A stretch of DNA of 64,000 nt from Microdochium bolleyi (Eukaryota > Ascomycota > Sordariomycetes > Xylariales > Microdochiaceae), in assembly GCA_001566295.1 (NCBI GenBank), contig KQ964248.1, forward strand, positions 1,054,001-1,118,000, read 5' to 3'. A model generated the notes under the pieces. It had not been told where the DNA came from and made no database searches. It saw nothing but the letters and a program-made list of their open reading frames with translations. Below, one piece after another: positions 33,159-47,174 of the stretch (position 1 is the stretch's first letter; each line of letters opens with the position of its first letter). The translations under genes were made by a program, and so were the position numbers.

Positions 33159-36100
33159 CGACCAGCGCCTGGTCTCTCCACATCTATTCACACACACCAG
33201 CTTCATTGGAGTTCGAATTGGACAACCATCGCGCCTTGTGATTGAACTGGGTCGAGAATAGCTCCCGCGCCTTGTACCGCACTTACACGGACGATCGTCG
33301 TGATCGGCGTACTTCATCTCAGTTCAAGCTGCAGATTACAGTCTCATCCGCAGGGCTACAGGGCTTCGTGAGGCATGCTTTTTCTCTCCGGTAAGGCATT
33401 ACAGGTTCAACATGGTGGCAGTGGAAGTAACGTTTTTGCCACTCCACCGACCACTGCATCGCAAGAAGATTACGATTACAAGCATTCCAAGAGCAACTGA
33501 ACACGACTGCAGTCTGCGCTTGAACGTCTCTGTTCAGCTACTCCTAGAGAAGGACAACGGAAAAAGTCAATTAGCACGCCTGGTCGCAATGGCCAGGGAA
33601 ACGTTACTTGGGTGTTCGGGTTCGCCACCATGCTGTCTTGAGCTCCTGCAGGGTCCAGTGATGTCCTGCTCACTGCCACAAAGGGGCGTTCGATGGCTCA
33701 GCCCTACACGAGCGAGGCGGGCAGGTTGTCCTGAGTCTGGGGTACGCTAATGGGATGGGCAGAGATAGGACTGCATGCCCTCGGCCCGTAGTAGGCCAAT
33801 ACCTTCAAGTATACCACCTGCTTCACCGCTGCAACGTGACAGGACTGAGTGCCTGGCACGATCGTATGAGTTCATATGGAGGCGGTGCATACGCCACTTC
33901 AAAATCCAGAACGAGGGCTATTCTTAATAGAGCCACATCCCGCGCATCCGGGACAGCACCGCCATGACACTCAACCCGTACGAAAACCAGGACTTTAAGC
34001 CACCAGAGACTACCAGAGAGTGGAGGCGCTAGGGACGACGATGGCAGCGAAAATATTGGCTTCAGCGGTCCTGCAGAGGCGTGGCCCGCCTGCAAGGTTG
34101 GCGCCTGAAGTCCTTGGAGAAAAGAAGCCATGCCCGAGATGGTGTGCGTTCTCCAAGGAGTCTGGCTCGTATCTGCGGAGGACCTACAGTGCTTTCGTGC
34201 TCCAATACACACTCGCCAGCGACGCCCAACACCGAACACTCTGGACCCTGAACCGCCAGCATCGCGTCGAGGTGTGCATCGAGATGATTGGCAGCCTCCA
34301 CACGAACACGGGCTCGCCTAAGTGTGACTGCGTCTGTACTGCATCGGAGGGTGCCCACCAGGAGAGCCTGGTCCTGCGGCCCAACGCCACCAGATTGGAG
34401 TTGCGTTCCGGCCTCTACATCATGAGACCATATGTGGGAGGGCAAGGACCACAACCGTGGTCCCGGGACCGGGCGTCGGGCTGCTGCAGGGAGGCGCGCG
34501 CCTCGACGCCTCTCGAGCTTCACCTCCGTGGCATGGCTTTGGCTGGGAGCAGTGCCAGCCGACCGCGTGCTTGGCGATGAGCTGTTTTGACGCCATCGAC
34601 ACAAGCACCATGCACATGCAATCGAAAAGGGTGCTCACGTACGACACGAGCGTTAACTGGAGTGGGGGCCCGGGGATGGTTATTGTCCGACAACTCGCAG
34701 CAGGTGCAAAGTGATTAGTCGGCTGCAGGGCCACGGTTGACGGAATAAGAAAGCATCGTGAGGTTTTGCCCCTGACGATCGCCCATGGATGAGACCCCTT
34801 CGGAGCCGGGAAATGCCCAGCGCGTGCATCCACGCCGAAGATGCCGTCTTTGGTAACAGAACAGTGCGCGATGAAGAACAAACGTGCAGGTAGGGCAGAC
34901 TTAGCATGCAGGCAATCTAGACCGCGTGCCTAGCTGCAGCTTATACTCTACGACCGAACCTGCAGCTTTGTCATTGGCGGAGGAGGAACCGTGATCCTGG
35001 TCGAGGCCACTAATGCAATCGAGATGTGGACGTGTGCCGTGGAGGCGAGAGGCTATGGCACTGACACATCGAAAGCCTATTCCAATCTCCTAAAGCAGGG
35101 CCCTAGGGCACGGCCAAGAGTTGTTTCCGGTCGTCTTGCTCCCAGCCCGGTGAATATAGGCAGTTCTTGTCACAGCGGAAAACACATTGTGGCGTCACGT
35201 TATCGAAGACTAGGCTCTTCCAACGAAGCCTCGACTGCCTATCCAGGGGACAGCCATGCCATCTCGTCCGGTAAGCTCCCATAACAGCATTCTACGAAAC
35301 CCAAAGTGGCTCATAACACAGAGTTTCTACCGACCGATTGGGAATCCTCCGAGACGCCAAGTCTATGCGTTCGATCCCGGCCGTTGACACTGGGCCAGTG
35401 CGACGCCCCGAAACTCAGGATGTCTCTCCGGACCCTGTCTCGCGAGCACAAAGCATCTTCTCCACTGTCCCCGGTTGCGAACAGGTGACAGGTCGAAAAG
35501 TCCAAGAAGACCTCTGTACCAACCACGCTGAGATGAGAAGGGGGGCGTGATTATACCACGCTAAGTTGTGAGGCAGCCTCGCCCTAGACTGGAACCGGCC
35601 TGGCATCGTGTCTCTCGCGTCTCCCCCCCACCACCGGCGAATCACACGAGACGATCTAACGACTTTAGCACTGCAGCCACAAGATGAAAGTGGGCTGATA
35701 CCAGGCTGGAAAGGTAGTTTAGAGCCCGTTAGCGGAGCAAGTTGTGGGCGGTGCTAGGCAGAACGACAAAGACAATGCCTTGCACTAATAACATGACGGA
35801 GAAACAGCGGGTTCGGGGCAGCTCCATAGGCCTGCTTCTTCGACATTGGCGAATCCCTAGGATCTCGCTAGAGTCCCTGCACTGTACTGGAGACTTATGA
35901 GTGGCCCACCAAAGATCAAGAAGTGAGCGAGCTCTGTGAGCGCTAGGCACAAATTGTGCCTTGGCGAGGTCCGCGCCATGGCCTTAGACTAGGACCAGTT
36001 CCTCCTTGAGGAGTGTGACAGATGGATGTTTCCGCCCAGTGCGCTCACCGCACCTACTCCGGACTCTTCGCCGTAGTTTACGCCGTAGTGTCTTGCCGAT

Positions 36101-38609
36101 GACGACGCCTCAACGGGGTGGCTGTCCGGTCGAGTTGTGGACCAGGGCACATCAAGAAGCACCCCTAACCGGGGTCGCGGAGATGCTTCTGAGACCGCGG
36201 AGCCGCGAATGGGCAACAGTCCGAAACTCAAAGTGAAAGCAAATAGGTATGTCTCTGGGAAGGGATGGTGATCTGCACAAGACACATGCCCATCCAAGCA
36301 TAGCTCACTGTCACATGGTCTCAAGGGAGAAATGCGGGCCGCCGTAGGGCTTAACTCTCTGGCGTCGGGGGTTGACCCACGAAAGTCTAATCAGGATATT
36401 CCCTACGGGAGCGCCTTGCCACAAGGGGGTTGTGGCCTGGCGATCACTGCTTCTGGACCGGCCGGTGGTGCTCGCTCGGCCGAAGCCTAACCTTGGACCT
36501 CAGTCTGTTGAGCGTGTCCACGATGGAGAATGACATGTGGTGCATCGGAGTAAGGACCGTGATTCACATGTCTTGTCGCCATGCTTTCGCTCTATGTCGC
36601 GTTGAGCGGGGAGGAGCTGTCAACCATCTGGCGCGGAATAGGGGGTTGACGCAACCAGAAGTCACACGAGGAAGACTCAGGGGAAGTGCAATGTTAGTCT
36701 ACTTCACACAGAAGCCGACATCGATTGAACGGCAACAGCAGCCTCGAAGTCATCCACCGCAAGTAGCTCAGATACTCCGCACGACTCCCGACATGATGCA
36801 AGACTGCAGGAAAAAGAGCATGCCCAACCGTGAAGACAAGCCGACCAAGCCAACGCGGCCACCACCCTTCGGCATTAACCCTATGCCACACAGAGCCAGT
36901 GCTCCTGCGCCACTACAGTGACAACTATCAAACTCGTGACATCCGATGAGCGCGTCTCTGAAACCGAAAATGAGGCCAGAACAGACGAACGGCTCGAGGA
37001 ACTGGGTTTCGGCCCCAGGCGCACCAGGACGCAAGTCGCACACTCTCTGTAAGCTCCACGCTAATCACGAGTCTCGATGGCGTATCTTACGCGGTGGACT
37101 ATGGTGGTCCCGCCCTCGGAGCTCTTGATCCATTCCTGCAGCCATTGGTGTTGATGAGATAATGAGGGGCTTGGGTTGGGGGATAGTCACTATCATTTCG
37201 GATCCAATAGTTTGGTGATTCCTTGGCCCAGTATTGGAGACCCATACGTGCCATTACCGCGCGATCTGAGACAGGTGTCTCACATGCTTTTATGGGCAGT
37301 GCTGGCGCCTCCACCCCCCTAACGCCCACAACGTGCTTTCACCGCATTTCTTGAGAAGCAAGGCGCCGTGGAAGCGGGTTCAACAGCGAGACTTTGACAT
37401 TCCAGGCAAGACAAGCCGGACAGGTGGGAAACCTCCTCACTTCCCTCAAAGACTGCAGAACCGAACCTTAAGCCAGCGCCACAGTAACCACTCACCACAC
37501 CCCCTCCCATCTGCAGTCGCATCCTGTTGGCTGGGCTCATGGCATTCCACTTTTCAGTCTTGGACCCTGAAGATCTCACCTGCCATTGCGTTCTCCCATT
37601 CCTCCCCCTGGCGCACAAGTGACAGGCAGAGGTGAGAGACAGGGCTAGAAAAGAGCTCTTTCTGGAAGTGGCTTAGCAAGCCTGGCCTCCAGAGACATAA
37701 CCGTTCTCTTCGCCGGTCTCGCAGTCTACACGCGAACAGATAATACTTGAGTCGAAATGCTGTCTCTTGAAGCTGCAGATCTCTCACCATTTCGAAACTC
37801 AAGCCAGATCATATCCTATCACATATCTTGCCCAATTCCCAAAACGGCCATGCACTCACATTTTGTATGACATGCTGCGGCTGCTTTGGGTGGTAGTTGT
37901 CCGGAGTAGTGTGCATACGGAGTATTTACCGAGATCACGACACTAGGGGCTAGCTTCTGTACAGCATGTCAACCGGTGTGCATGTCTCTCCCTACATCCG
38001 CTCCGCTCTCGCCGGGGGCTCCATCCACAATCGGAATGGCGATGTCTCGTCTCTTCTTGCCTGCTCGTGCTCACCATTGGAACGCGGCTTTTCCTGGCTC
38101 GAATCACTCCTGGGGACAACGATCTCATGTATGCGCGTGGGTGTCTCACCGCTTTTGGTCTCTCCCCGAGACGGATCAACGTGGCAGGGAGAGACCTCTG
38201 TTTCTCCCCGACGACCCAAGAGAGGAAAAAAGAAAAAAAGAAGAAGGACTACTTCCTGATTTGCACAGTGACTTCTGAGAATTGTCTCTCGCGGGGAAGA
38301 TCTGGGACCTTTACCGGTCCCACTATGCAACCCCCTATGCTGCCTTTACTCGTGTCTTGCAGCAGAGTTCGGGGGCCGTCCCGTGTCTCGGCCGGGGACC
38401 TTGGATCAGGGAGTCTTGGCCAAGATGATGCATATCTGTGTCTTTAACGAGTTCTATTTCCATGTTGAAATCCTTCACCCGGCTGGAGAAATCACGAATA
38501 AGTAAAAGAAACTAGAGGAATGGAACTATGATAGGTAGACGAAACAACATGCTCCGCTGCGGAAACCAATGATGATCATGGCGGGCATCGCACACCGTCC
38601 ACTCACCCA

Positions 38610-38640
38610 GCGGGGTCTCGTCTCGATACAGGGACCCCGC
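38610..38640. repeat. 8-bp perfect inverted repeat (hairpin)
   Basis: GCGGGGTC (38610-38617) and GACCCCGC (38633-38640) are exact reverse complements separated by 15 nt. It lies in a stretch (about 37.95-38.65 kb) unusually rich in GTCTC/GAGAC words. Function unknown. Confidence 0.6.
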
Positions 38641-41600
38641 GACAAGTCATTCGATCAAACTCATTCAATGTACCACTTGGTCGAAACCGGGACGGACTCA
38701 GGAATAGGTCTTTCTTTGTTTGCCAATAGCCGAGTCAACATAGTCGCTCGCGGTATGGAGAGTCAACAGCTGTCACGGTGAACACACGCCACAAGGCGGC
38801 GTTCATCGTTTCCTGTCTTTGGAAAACGTTCGTAGTTTTCCGCCTCCCTATGTCGAGCACGCAATTCCGCCTGCTTTGATCCCCTATGGTGGCTTCCATG
38901 CCTCACATCGGATGTAATACTCAGAGACTTGCGCGACTGACCGCAAATTTGTCTCATGAACGCGCAATACCACATGGTCTACGCATACACTACGACGCAA
39001 TCAGTTGTGCTTCCACAACGCCCGGAGGGGACCATGGCTGTGCCTAGAGGGCCAGTCGTTACGCCGCCGTTCCAAAATGTGATGCCAGGTGAAACCTCTA
39101 CAGGACACGTGAGCATAAAGCTTGTCACGATCACAGAGTGCATGTCTGCATGGGTTCATCGGCGAGGCATGGGGACGATTCTTTTTGAATACGGGAGCCC
39201 TGACTCTGCAATCCCACTAATAAGGGGTGATTTAAGGGTCTACAGGGACTTCAGGGTCTTGTTCGCCACATTCTGGAGATACTACCACTCTGCGGACAGT
39301 GGCATTTGGCTTGTTGCTCTTTGTCTCACATTGCAGAGAGGTCCCTTGGTTTCCCATCGATCTGTGTGCTTGAAGGTCAGGCAGCGGACCGAATGACCCC
39401 TGAGGTTGTGTCTTCTTTGAGGTCTATGCTGTAGTTGTCCAGGATTTATGCTAACATAAAGAGGATGTCATGTTGGATCCGTCTCAGCCCACAGCGGTGA
39501 GATTGACAGTCGGGCATGGCGGATCCTGTTCCCACGTGGCTGTTAACGGGCTAGTTGGGGCCGTACTCATTTCAGCCCGGGCAAAACATGAGCCTCAGGA
39601 TCACATCTGTAGAGTCTCCGCCTCTGCGGCCTTGCAAAATAAGAGCTCCGAGTACGACTCACGGCCTGCTAGACACTCTGTCTGCATGACAAAGAGCGTC
39701 GTGGGCCGTCACCGGTGCTCGCATTCCTCGGTCAGTGTCTTTTCTAACCGCCCCAAATTCCACCCCGAGATGATGCAAAACTCAGCCGTCTTCCTCTCCA
39801 TGCCGGCGGCAAAGCCACATGCAAAACCTGCTGCCGTCGAGCTGCAAGCTCTCTACCCTCGGCAAGGAATCAATCTCGACCACAAGCGCTAAAGGGCCGA
39901 CGCTGGAACAGGACAGATGCGCCGTGGTTGGGTTGCAGGTCAGCGACGGAAAAGCCACATTCGATAGTGTATCGGCCTTCGCCGACGCCGTTGTCGTGAG
40001 TCGGTGGAGAGCCAAGAACAAGGGCCTGTTCTGACAGCCTGCAGCAGCAGCAGCAGGCTTAGCCAGCAGCGGCTGCGGCCCCCAAACAGGGACGACCGAC
40101 CCCCCCTCCACCGACGATAAGCCACCACCGCCGTCACTTTGTGATTCACCCGTCTCCTCACCCCCGCCGCGGAACGGAGCCTGGAGCAAGCGGCCTCTTC
40201 TGCACGATGCTGTATGTAGCGCGTAGGGCATGCGTGCCTGTGGTCGTGGTGGAGGGCGGGTAAGTTACCCCAAGCCCCCCGGTCCCGTCCGACGTGTGCA
40301 TGATGCCAGAATATGCAACCACTCGATAGGAGACACTACAGAGGAGGCGCGCCCCAAGGTCACCTGCGGCGGCCTGCCCAGCGCAACCTTGCCGTCGACC
40401 AGCTCGATATGGGAGTCGAGAGCGACGATGGCGTCAAGCTTCCCCTGACCAGCCAAGCAAGCCTCCCCGACCATGTGGGCATCGAAACGCGGGCCGAGGA
40501 ATTGAGTTTCCATAGCCCTCCCGAGAGTCTAGAGAGAGCGACAGAGAGCAGAGACTTGGTTGTGTGGTCCCGCCCTTCTCTGCGGTCCTCTGTCCAGAAC
40601 AGTCTGGGCCGCGGTAGTCTGCTGGAAGCGTCCTGCATGCACAAACTCACGGGGCAGACGACATGAACTATTGGACAGGTCTGAAGGCAAGTGCTCCGAT
40701 CAGGCTGGCGGCAAGTGGTGGCTGCGCGTCGCCTTGCTGCAGAATAAACCCCGAGCGACCCGGCAGCGCGGGTCGAGCTGTGAAAAGCCGTGATGGAGCA
40801 CACGGAGCTCTGCGAGCGCACCACGCAAGCACGCTCTAGCACAAAGACAGTAAGTAGGTAGCCTGTTCGACCCCCATTCTATCCTGCCAAGCTCGACCCA
40901 TGATGACCCAAGGCCTTGTTTGAGCGCTATCAAGCCCCGGGCCGATGAGCTCCCATTCGCCAATTCGCGAGTCTGCTGGCTAGTCAGTCGCTGGACCGGA
41001 GCCCCTGCGTGTAAGAGGACAAGGGAATCAGGCCATACGTTCAGTTCGCTCGAACCCTGGAACCCAATTGCTTGCGAGGCAGCGAATCGCGGCCCTGCCC
41101 CTTCCAGCACTCCGATCCGGCCAGGCCTCTCTATTCTACGCCCTCCGGTCCCGGCTTGATGGACAAACTTCCAGCCCTTGGCTGTCCACGTGTTTCGAGC
41201 GCAGTAGTTCCAGAGCGGTCGAAGCACGCAGGGAACCGAGAGGACATGCAAGGCTTCGGGAGCTGTATGAGCCCAAGCGACTATTGAAATCGGAGGCAAA
41301 TCGCGAACACCTTGGCACGTCTACCATAGTTGGAGCGGAGTCTTGCATCAGGGTCTTGACGAAAAGGGACATGGGACTTGACAAGCGGCGCCAGCAAAGA
41401 GTGTGAGAAGTGTTTCTGGCCTGATCTCTGTCATTCCCCCCGTGGTGGCGCGCCGGCAACGGGGGACCAGGGAGGACAATAGAGAGATAGAGAGACAACA
41501 ACCCTAGCGAGGTCCCACCAAGTCCGAGCCGTGTATACTGCGTAATGAGACGTCCAAGCTTCCCCCCACAAGGCCATGAGGCTCGCTTCTGGGTGTACCA

Positions 41601-41858
41601 TGGATGTTGTTGGTTCAAGGTTGTTTGGGTGGTGAAGTGGTCCTCGTTCTGATTGCCCGTCAGGGGTATTCTCTTCCACAGTCACCACCATGGGAGTGGA
41701 GTCGAAGAGCACCGACCAAGAGTACACAATGATCTATCGCATGCAGGCCTGGCGGCTGGGCATGAACAGCGCATCACATCGAGTTCTCGCCCTCCCATGA
41801 TCCACGCCGGGCGCCCAAGGAGAATTCCCAATATTGGCCAACAAGAACTCCCGGGCGA

Positions 41859-41872
41859 CCCCCCCCCCCCCC
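41859..41872. repeat. C14 homopolymer tract
   Basis: Fourteen consecutive C, directly visible. One of three long C tracts in the desert; homopolymer length may be affected by sequencing error. Confidence 0.8.
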
Positions 41873-44400
41873 AAAGCGAGATTGGCAGCAGGGGGGCGGT
41901 CACTCGGCGCGGAGTAAGCACACGTGGGATGTCATCCCAGCCAGTCGGGACCAAGAGCAGGGAGTAAGTGCCCTGCGCCGTCATGCTATGAGTTTCGCCA
42001 ACCCCGAAGTGACGACTTAATGACAAATCTCACGATACATTTGGCCCAAGGGTTTCTGCAGTGCGGCAGGTGCACTCCGGGAAACCTGGCCAGGGTATCT
42101 ATTATGCTCGCGTAGTTCCAAGAACTCGGCGGACCGGGGTCTTCAACCATTCGGCACATGCTGCTTTGGAATCACACGATCCGCACCTCCAGCAGAGTGC
42201 AGGCGACATGTGCGCCATACGCAAAGGGGAGTACTCCGTACAGGCATTGCTCAGAGGAGCCCCAGGCAGCTCTCAAACCTTAAACCGGTGTTCTGGACCT
42301 CCCGGCCACGAACCTCCTGTCGTTAACGACGCCCTTCCTTGGTGCAAGTCGCATGTTTCCCACTCAAGTCGAGGCACATCATACTCCTGGTGCTCAGCCC
42401 CCAGCGGAGCCCTGAGGCCGGGCCAAATGCACCGTAGCATCGCGACCGCAACTCCTCCAGGAACTTTCTTGCGACGCCGTGACCACCCTCGCCTCGCCTC
42501 GAGACGGGACGGGACTACCCCGTGCTGCACCGGATACCGTATCAAGTGAACGCGCCAGCCATGCACTACATCGCCAGTTTGCGCAAAACCAGATAGTCTC
42601 GACTCCGCCTGCGCAGTAGAGGCCTCCTAGACCTAGAGGCACTGAATAACTCCTTGTTCGGGCTCCTAACCACACAGCATCGCACATGTCTTGACAACCA
42701 ATATATACTACCGTATATACATGCACAAGACCGACAAGCCAAGCCATGCCATGCCATGTCATGCCATCCCGTCCCGCCCCGCGCGCGTCTCGCCCGTGTG
42801 GCTGCCCTGCTGCTTGACAACCCCAGCCACAGCCGTGCCCGACTCGTAGTGTTCGGTCCAGACTCCTGGCGAGCGGTGGCGCCGTGACTTGAGAAGCACG
42901 GGGAAAAGATGGAGGGGCGGGCGGGCGATCAGAATCGCAGATGAAGCCCCCAAGTTCCCGCTGTCACCCAGATTCCTGGAACACCAACAGGCGGGCGGGC
43001 TGCATTATGGCCCCCCCTGCAGAGCTCTGTATTTGCAAAGGGAGGGCCTCCAAGAAAAGAAAGCAGAGATATTAGAGGGAAGGGAAAGCAAAAGGGGCGG
43101 GGCAGCTAGCACTGATGATACCATAACCTACCATCGAGCAGTGCCATTGCATTTGGGCAATCTCAAAGTTGAGGTGTGATCGCGCGTCCCAGATCGGGGC
43201 ATGGTAAGCGAGGCCAAGCTTTTTTCCCTCCTGCCCGTGGTGCCAGTGACAAAGTGTGCCCATAGCGCTTCCGCCGCGCTGTCAATAAGAGGGCCGTGGT
43301 ATAGGTGGTTGTGTTTGACACCGGCAGTGTTAGTTTAGCGCGCTGTAACTCAAATCAAAAGGGGGGGGGAAATGCCATAAGTTGACATCTCCGATCTTTT
43401 GGGCCCCCCCCTCCGGGCCCAAGCGTCCAATAACTAAGCCCCCTCCCCCCTTTGAGATGATACAATCTCGCTGCAGGTCCCCTCGTGTTGTGCGGGATGT
43501 TTCGTGGCAGGCATATCATGGCATTAAGGAATGCAGCTAAGACAACCTTTTCTTGGCCCCCGAAACACACCCACAACACAAGTGCTTACACGGTGCTTTC
43601 CCGTGGCTGGGAAGTCATACGCTGCCGCCGCTGCTGCACGGGTTGTCATGTTTGTGTGCGTGTGTGTCTTGTGTGATCCAGACAGTCGGGTTCTGCCTAT
43701 AACAGCGCCTCTTTATGGGACCACCACGTGTAGCTTGGACCGTGCTGTTTTGCTTGTGTACCTTGTAGGGGGAGGAGTGCTATGTGACAACAAGGTAAGC
43801 AGGTGGGTGATGAATTCTGGGGCGTCATCAACCCCTCGAACCCCCGGACATCGTCATCTTAGTGAGTTCAGGGTCAGTCAGTGCCTGCGTATCAGTCGCC
43901 TGGTCTGAGATCATTTAGCGAGGTATCTCAACAGTGTATGGCAGGCTTCGTGAGCTGCTCGCGTTGCTCGTGTGTCAGAGGGTCGCATCGACTCAGCACG
44001 TCCCTGGCGCGCCATAACTGGGGTGCCGATGCGTGTCAAGTCCAGCACGACAGGCCCCAGGGCCCCGGGACTGCCACTAGCATCACGGGACACGCGGGTG
44101 TAACCCTCCTCCAAAGCCAGCCTGTGTGTGTATGTGTCGTGCGAGGGTCTCCGTAGGCATTGGTCGGTCAGCCACCCGAGCCTGAACCAGGCTCGAGAGT
44201 GCAACAAGGGGGTACCCTGGCGGCTCGGTCCCGAGCAGGACAGCGGCACCCATCCAACCGTGACCACGACCGCGACGGCAGCATTCGAGGCCGCACCAAA
44301 TATATTGGCCGTGCGATTGCCACAATTCGTGTCAAAGGGGTGGTGCCAGTGACTCGGCATCCCGGCCAGGCCCTGGAGACCGTAGGCGAAGGAGGTTTGG

Positions 44401-44434
44401 CATTGTGTTCCTGGATCCCTGGTAGAACGCAATG
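44401..44434. repeat. Imperfect 10-bp hairpin
   Basis: CATTGTGTTC (44401-44410) pairs with GAACGCAATG (44425-44434) over 10 bp with one G-T wobble and a 14-nt loop. Could be chance in a region this long. Confidence 0.4.
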
Positions 44435-47158
44435 ACGACGGATGTGGAACCTACATTCCCATCGCTCTGGGGCCCAGGCCTGGTCCATGTTTCGAGGAGG
44501 ATCTTCAGTGGTGAATTATGTATATGCAAATCGAAAACCCCTTGCCGCGAAACCGAAACAATGGTGTAAATGATCGCTGTGTGAACACGCCGGAAATGAC
44601 CTGCCGTGCATGGGAATTTCATGAAGATCACAGCGCGACACCAACTGTGCTCCACTCTGGCCCTCAGATAGCCGATGACCAGAAGAGAAAAAACCGTTGG
44701 AAGGAATGAGAAGCGCGGAATGAACCATGGGCCCCGGAGCCACAGATTGGAGGCTAAGTTAGTATGCAGGCGTTGTTTTCCCGCACCGCCGCTGAAAAAA
44801 GTGCACTTTTGCCCCCCCTCCCCGAGATGATCCTTATTAGGTGGCACACTTTCGGATGGAGACACACTCGTTCTTTTAGCCAGGCTCAGGCAAAGATAAT
44901 GGAACCCATTCGCTGCCCTGTCCGCAGGACGTGCTGCTTACTACGCAGTCCGGGCTGGTGGACGTGCGTGCTGGCCAGGTCCATCCTTGGAGTACAGGCA
45001 GGGCCGGGCTCTCAAGCAGTTACCGCTTTCGGAAAGCAGCATGCAGCAAGGGTATCTATCTGGGCGATCTCGCTGCGTGTGCCGTGGGATGGCTTGAAGA
45101 GCCGCCAGGGGGTCCTGCCCGCCAGCGGGAGTAGGTTCCGATGGGTGGTCACAGAGCTCGTCTCATCCACTGGGGGCCTTGTTGCAGCAAGGTGCATCAC
45201 AAAGCGGCGAGCCTGCGCCCATGTGTTGTTGTGGTTGGGCATTGACCGTCGCTCATGGAGGGGCCTCCCTTGTGCATGTCTGATTGTGAGAGAGCGGAAT
45301 GCAGCAACTCCCCTCCTGAATCTTTCGGGGACCTGCGAAGGAGCACGTCTGAACTCGGTGGCCGTGGCCAGGGCGGCAGGACCGGGGAATTGAGACATGG
45401 TGACGGCCAGCGTTGGCTGGTGATTGGCTGATGATTGGCCGGAGTAGGGAGATCCAGCTGCCATCGTGCACGCCATCCTTCCCTCTTTCAGACGACTTGC
45501 AGGTGGTCCTGGTCCCGTACTCTCTGACCGGCCGCTGCGAGCAGACGACGGCGGCAGCGGCTTCCGGGGGTTTGCAGCAGTGGCTGTCAATTTCCCGGAG
45601 GCACTTTCTGGGTGCAATGGGAGACGGCAATGTCGGACCAGCACTGGCAGGCACTCGGGAGAATTATGGTTTGGACGTGCAGAAGACACCCAGGTTGCGA
45701 ACAAGGATACCCTCGCCATAAGGATCTGCCATGTCATGGTCCAGGGGGGCTTCTGAGTGAGCCAGTCGATTGCACCAGGCTAAGAAGGAGTGGAATAGGC
45801 GAGATGGCTAGGGAGACCGGCCAGCGAAGGATGCGTCACTTAAGGACCAGGATGTCCAGAAGGGGCCACAGGCTCGGGCTCAAAGAGGCAGTCGTCTGCA
45901 GAGATCATGGAGTATTTGTCCAAGGCGGTGCTGGGCGGTGCTGTGTTCATATTACCCTGTCGAGGGCGATGATGCAAGGCCAAGGCTCTTCCGGCCCCCA
46001 GCGACTGGACAGGGTCGACACGCGGTTACCCGTTCGGGGATCTCGTCTTGTGCATGACCCGGGCGACCGGGGGGTTCGTACAATCGCGGGAGCCGTACCC
46101 GCACCCTGAACGGTGGCGGATCGGAGCGGCATCCGGAGAGAGAGGGCCCCTCTACGAGACTCCGAACGGAACTCTTCCGCCTTGCTGATCGACCTTCGGA
46201 GAGGACGGGGAGAGCCCTGTCGTCTCCATATTGTTGGCAGCGAGGAAATATGCGACGATGATTGCCCGGGGCATGGAGGACGTCACTCCATGGGAGGGGT
46301 CGTAACCATGCAATGGCGGAGAACAAATCGATGCCCGTGGTCTCGATGACAGATAGCGCCGGTAACAGCCGGGGGCGTGTCGAACAGCCGGGCCCGCTAT
46401 GTGACTGATGTCGGCACAGTGACAAGGAAAAAAAAACTGGCAGAGGGACGAGCAAAAGCTGCCTGGGCTGGCCGGCACATCGTTACGTAGGACGACGTGA
46501 GTCTGCCTTGCGGGAGAGCCTGGCCCAGTCGGCCGAGAGAGAAGGAGCGCTGGGCAGGGCTGCAAACATGTGGCAGGCAGGGATTCCTAAAGGCCCACAG
46601 CCTGCTCCGTTTCAGGCGAGCTTAGTCACCCGGGCAGTCTTGGCGGGACACTCGACACCGCAGACCGGCAGTCAACTTGCGCTAGAGCAGAAAGAAAATA
46701 GCGCACTGCAGACTCGTCTACTATGCCTGCATTGGGACAAGCTTCAGTCTTCCGAGTGGCCTCTCGACCACAGCCCTGTACCCTGATCCCTGTATCCATC
46801 AAATCCCCAGAAATTCGGAAGCCCCATCTGCTGCAACCTTGGAACTTCGGATTCGGCTGGTCACGGCCCCCTCCCTCCCCTGACCACTTTCCCACACCAC
46901 ACACACCCGCCGCCGAAGCGCGGAATCGACAGGCATCTCGAAAGGTGTTGACAACAGCCCCCATCCCTGCTTCAAACTGTCGTCTGGACTCCTCTATGCT
47001 GCTTGTCCCGAGGATCCGCCAGCACATCTTATCAGTATCAGTCACCGGCATTGATTATCGACCGAGGCGGAGCGGAGCGACCGAGCACGGAAACATGATG
47101 AATCCTTGTCTCTCATCCAGTCAATGTGGGCTTCGTCGTTCTCACAGCCTGCTTTCTG

Positions 47159-47174
47159 CCCCCCCCCCCCCCCC
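47159..47174. repeat. C16 homopolymer tract
   Basis: Sixteen consecutive C followed by GCCCCGGCGG, directly visible in the gene desert. Confidence 0.8.

Noticed and set aside
35365..35390. Possible tRNA B-box (GTTCGATCCCGG)
   Set aside because: The flanking bases do not form a T-stem and no A-box, anticodon arm or acceptor stem fits.
45012..45737. 241-codon minus-strand frame in the gene desert
   Set aside because: Longest frame there, but composition is Arg/Ser/Pro/Ala-rich and no motif is recognisable; overlapping plus frame 44764-45393 is equally long.
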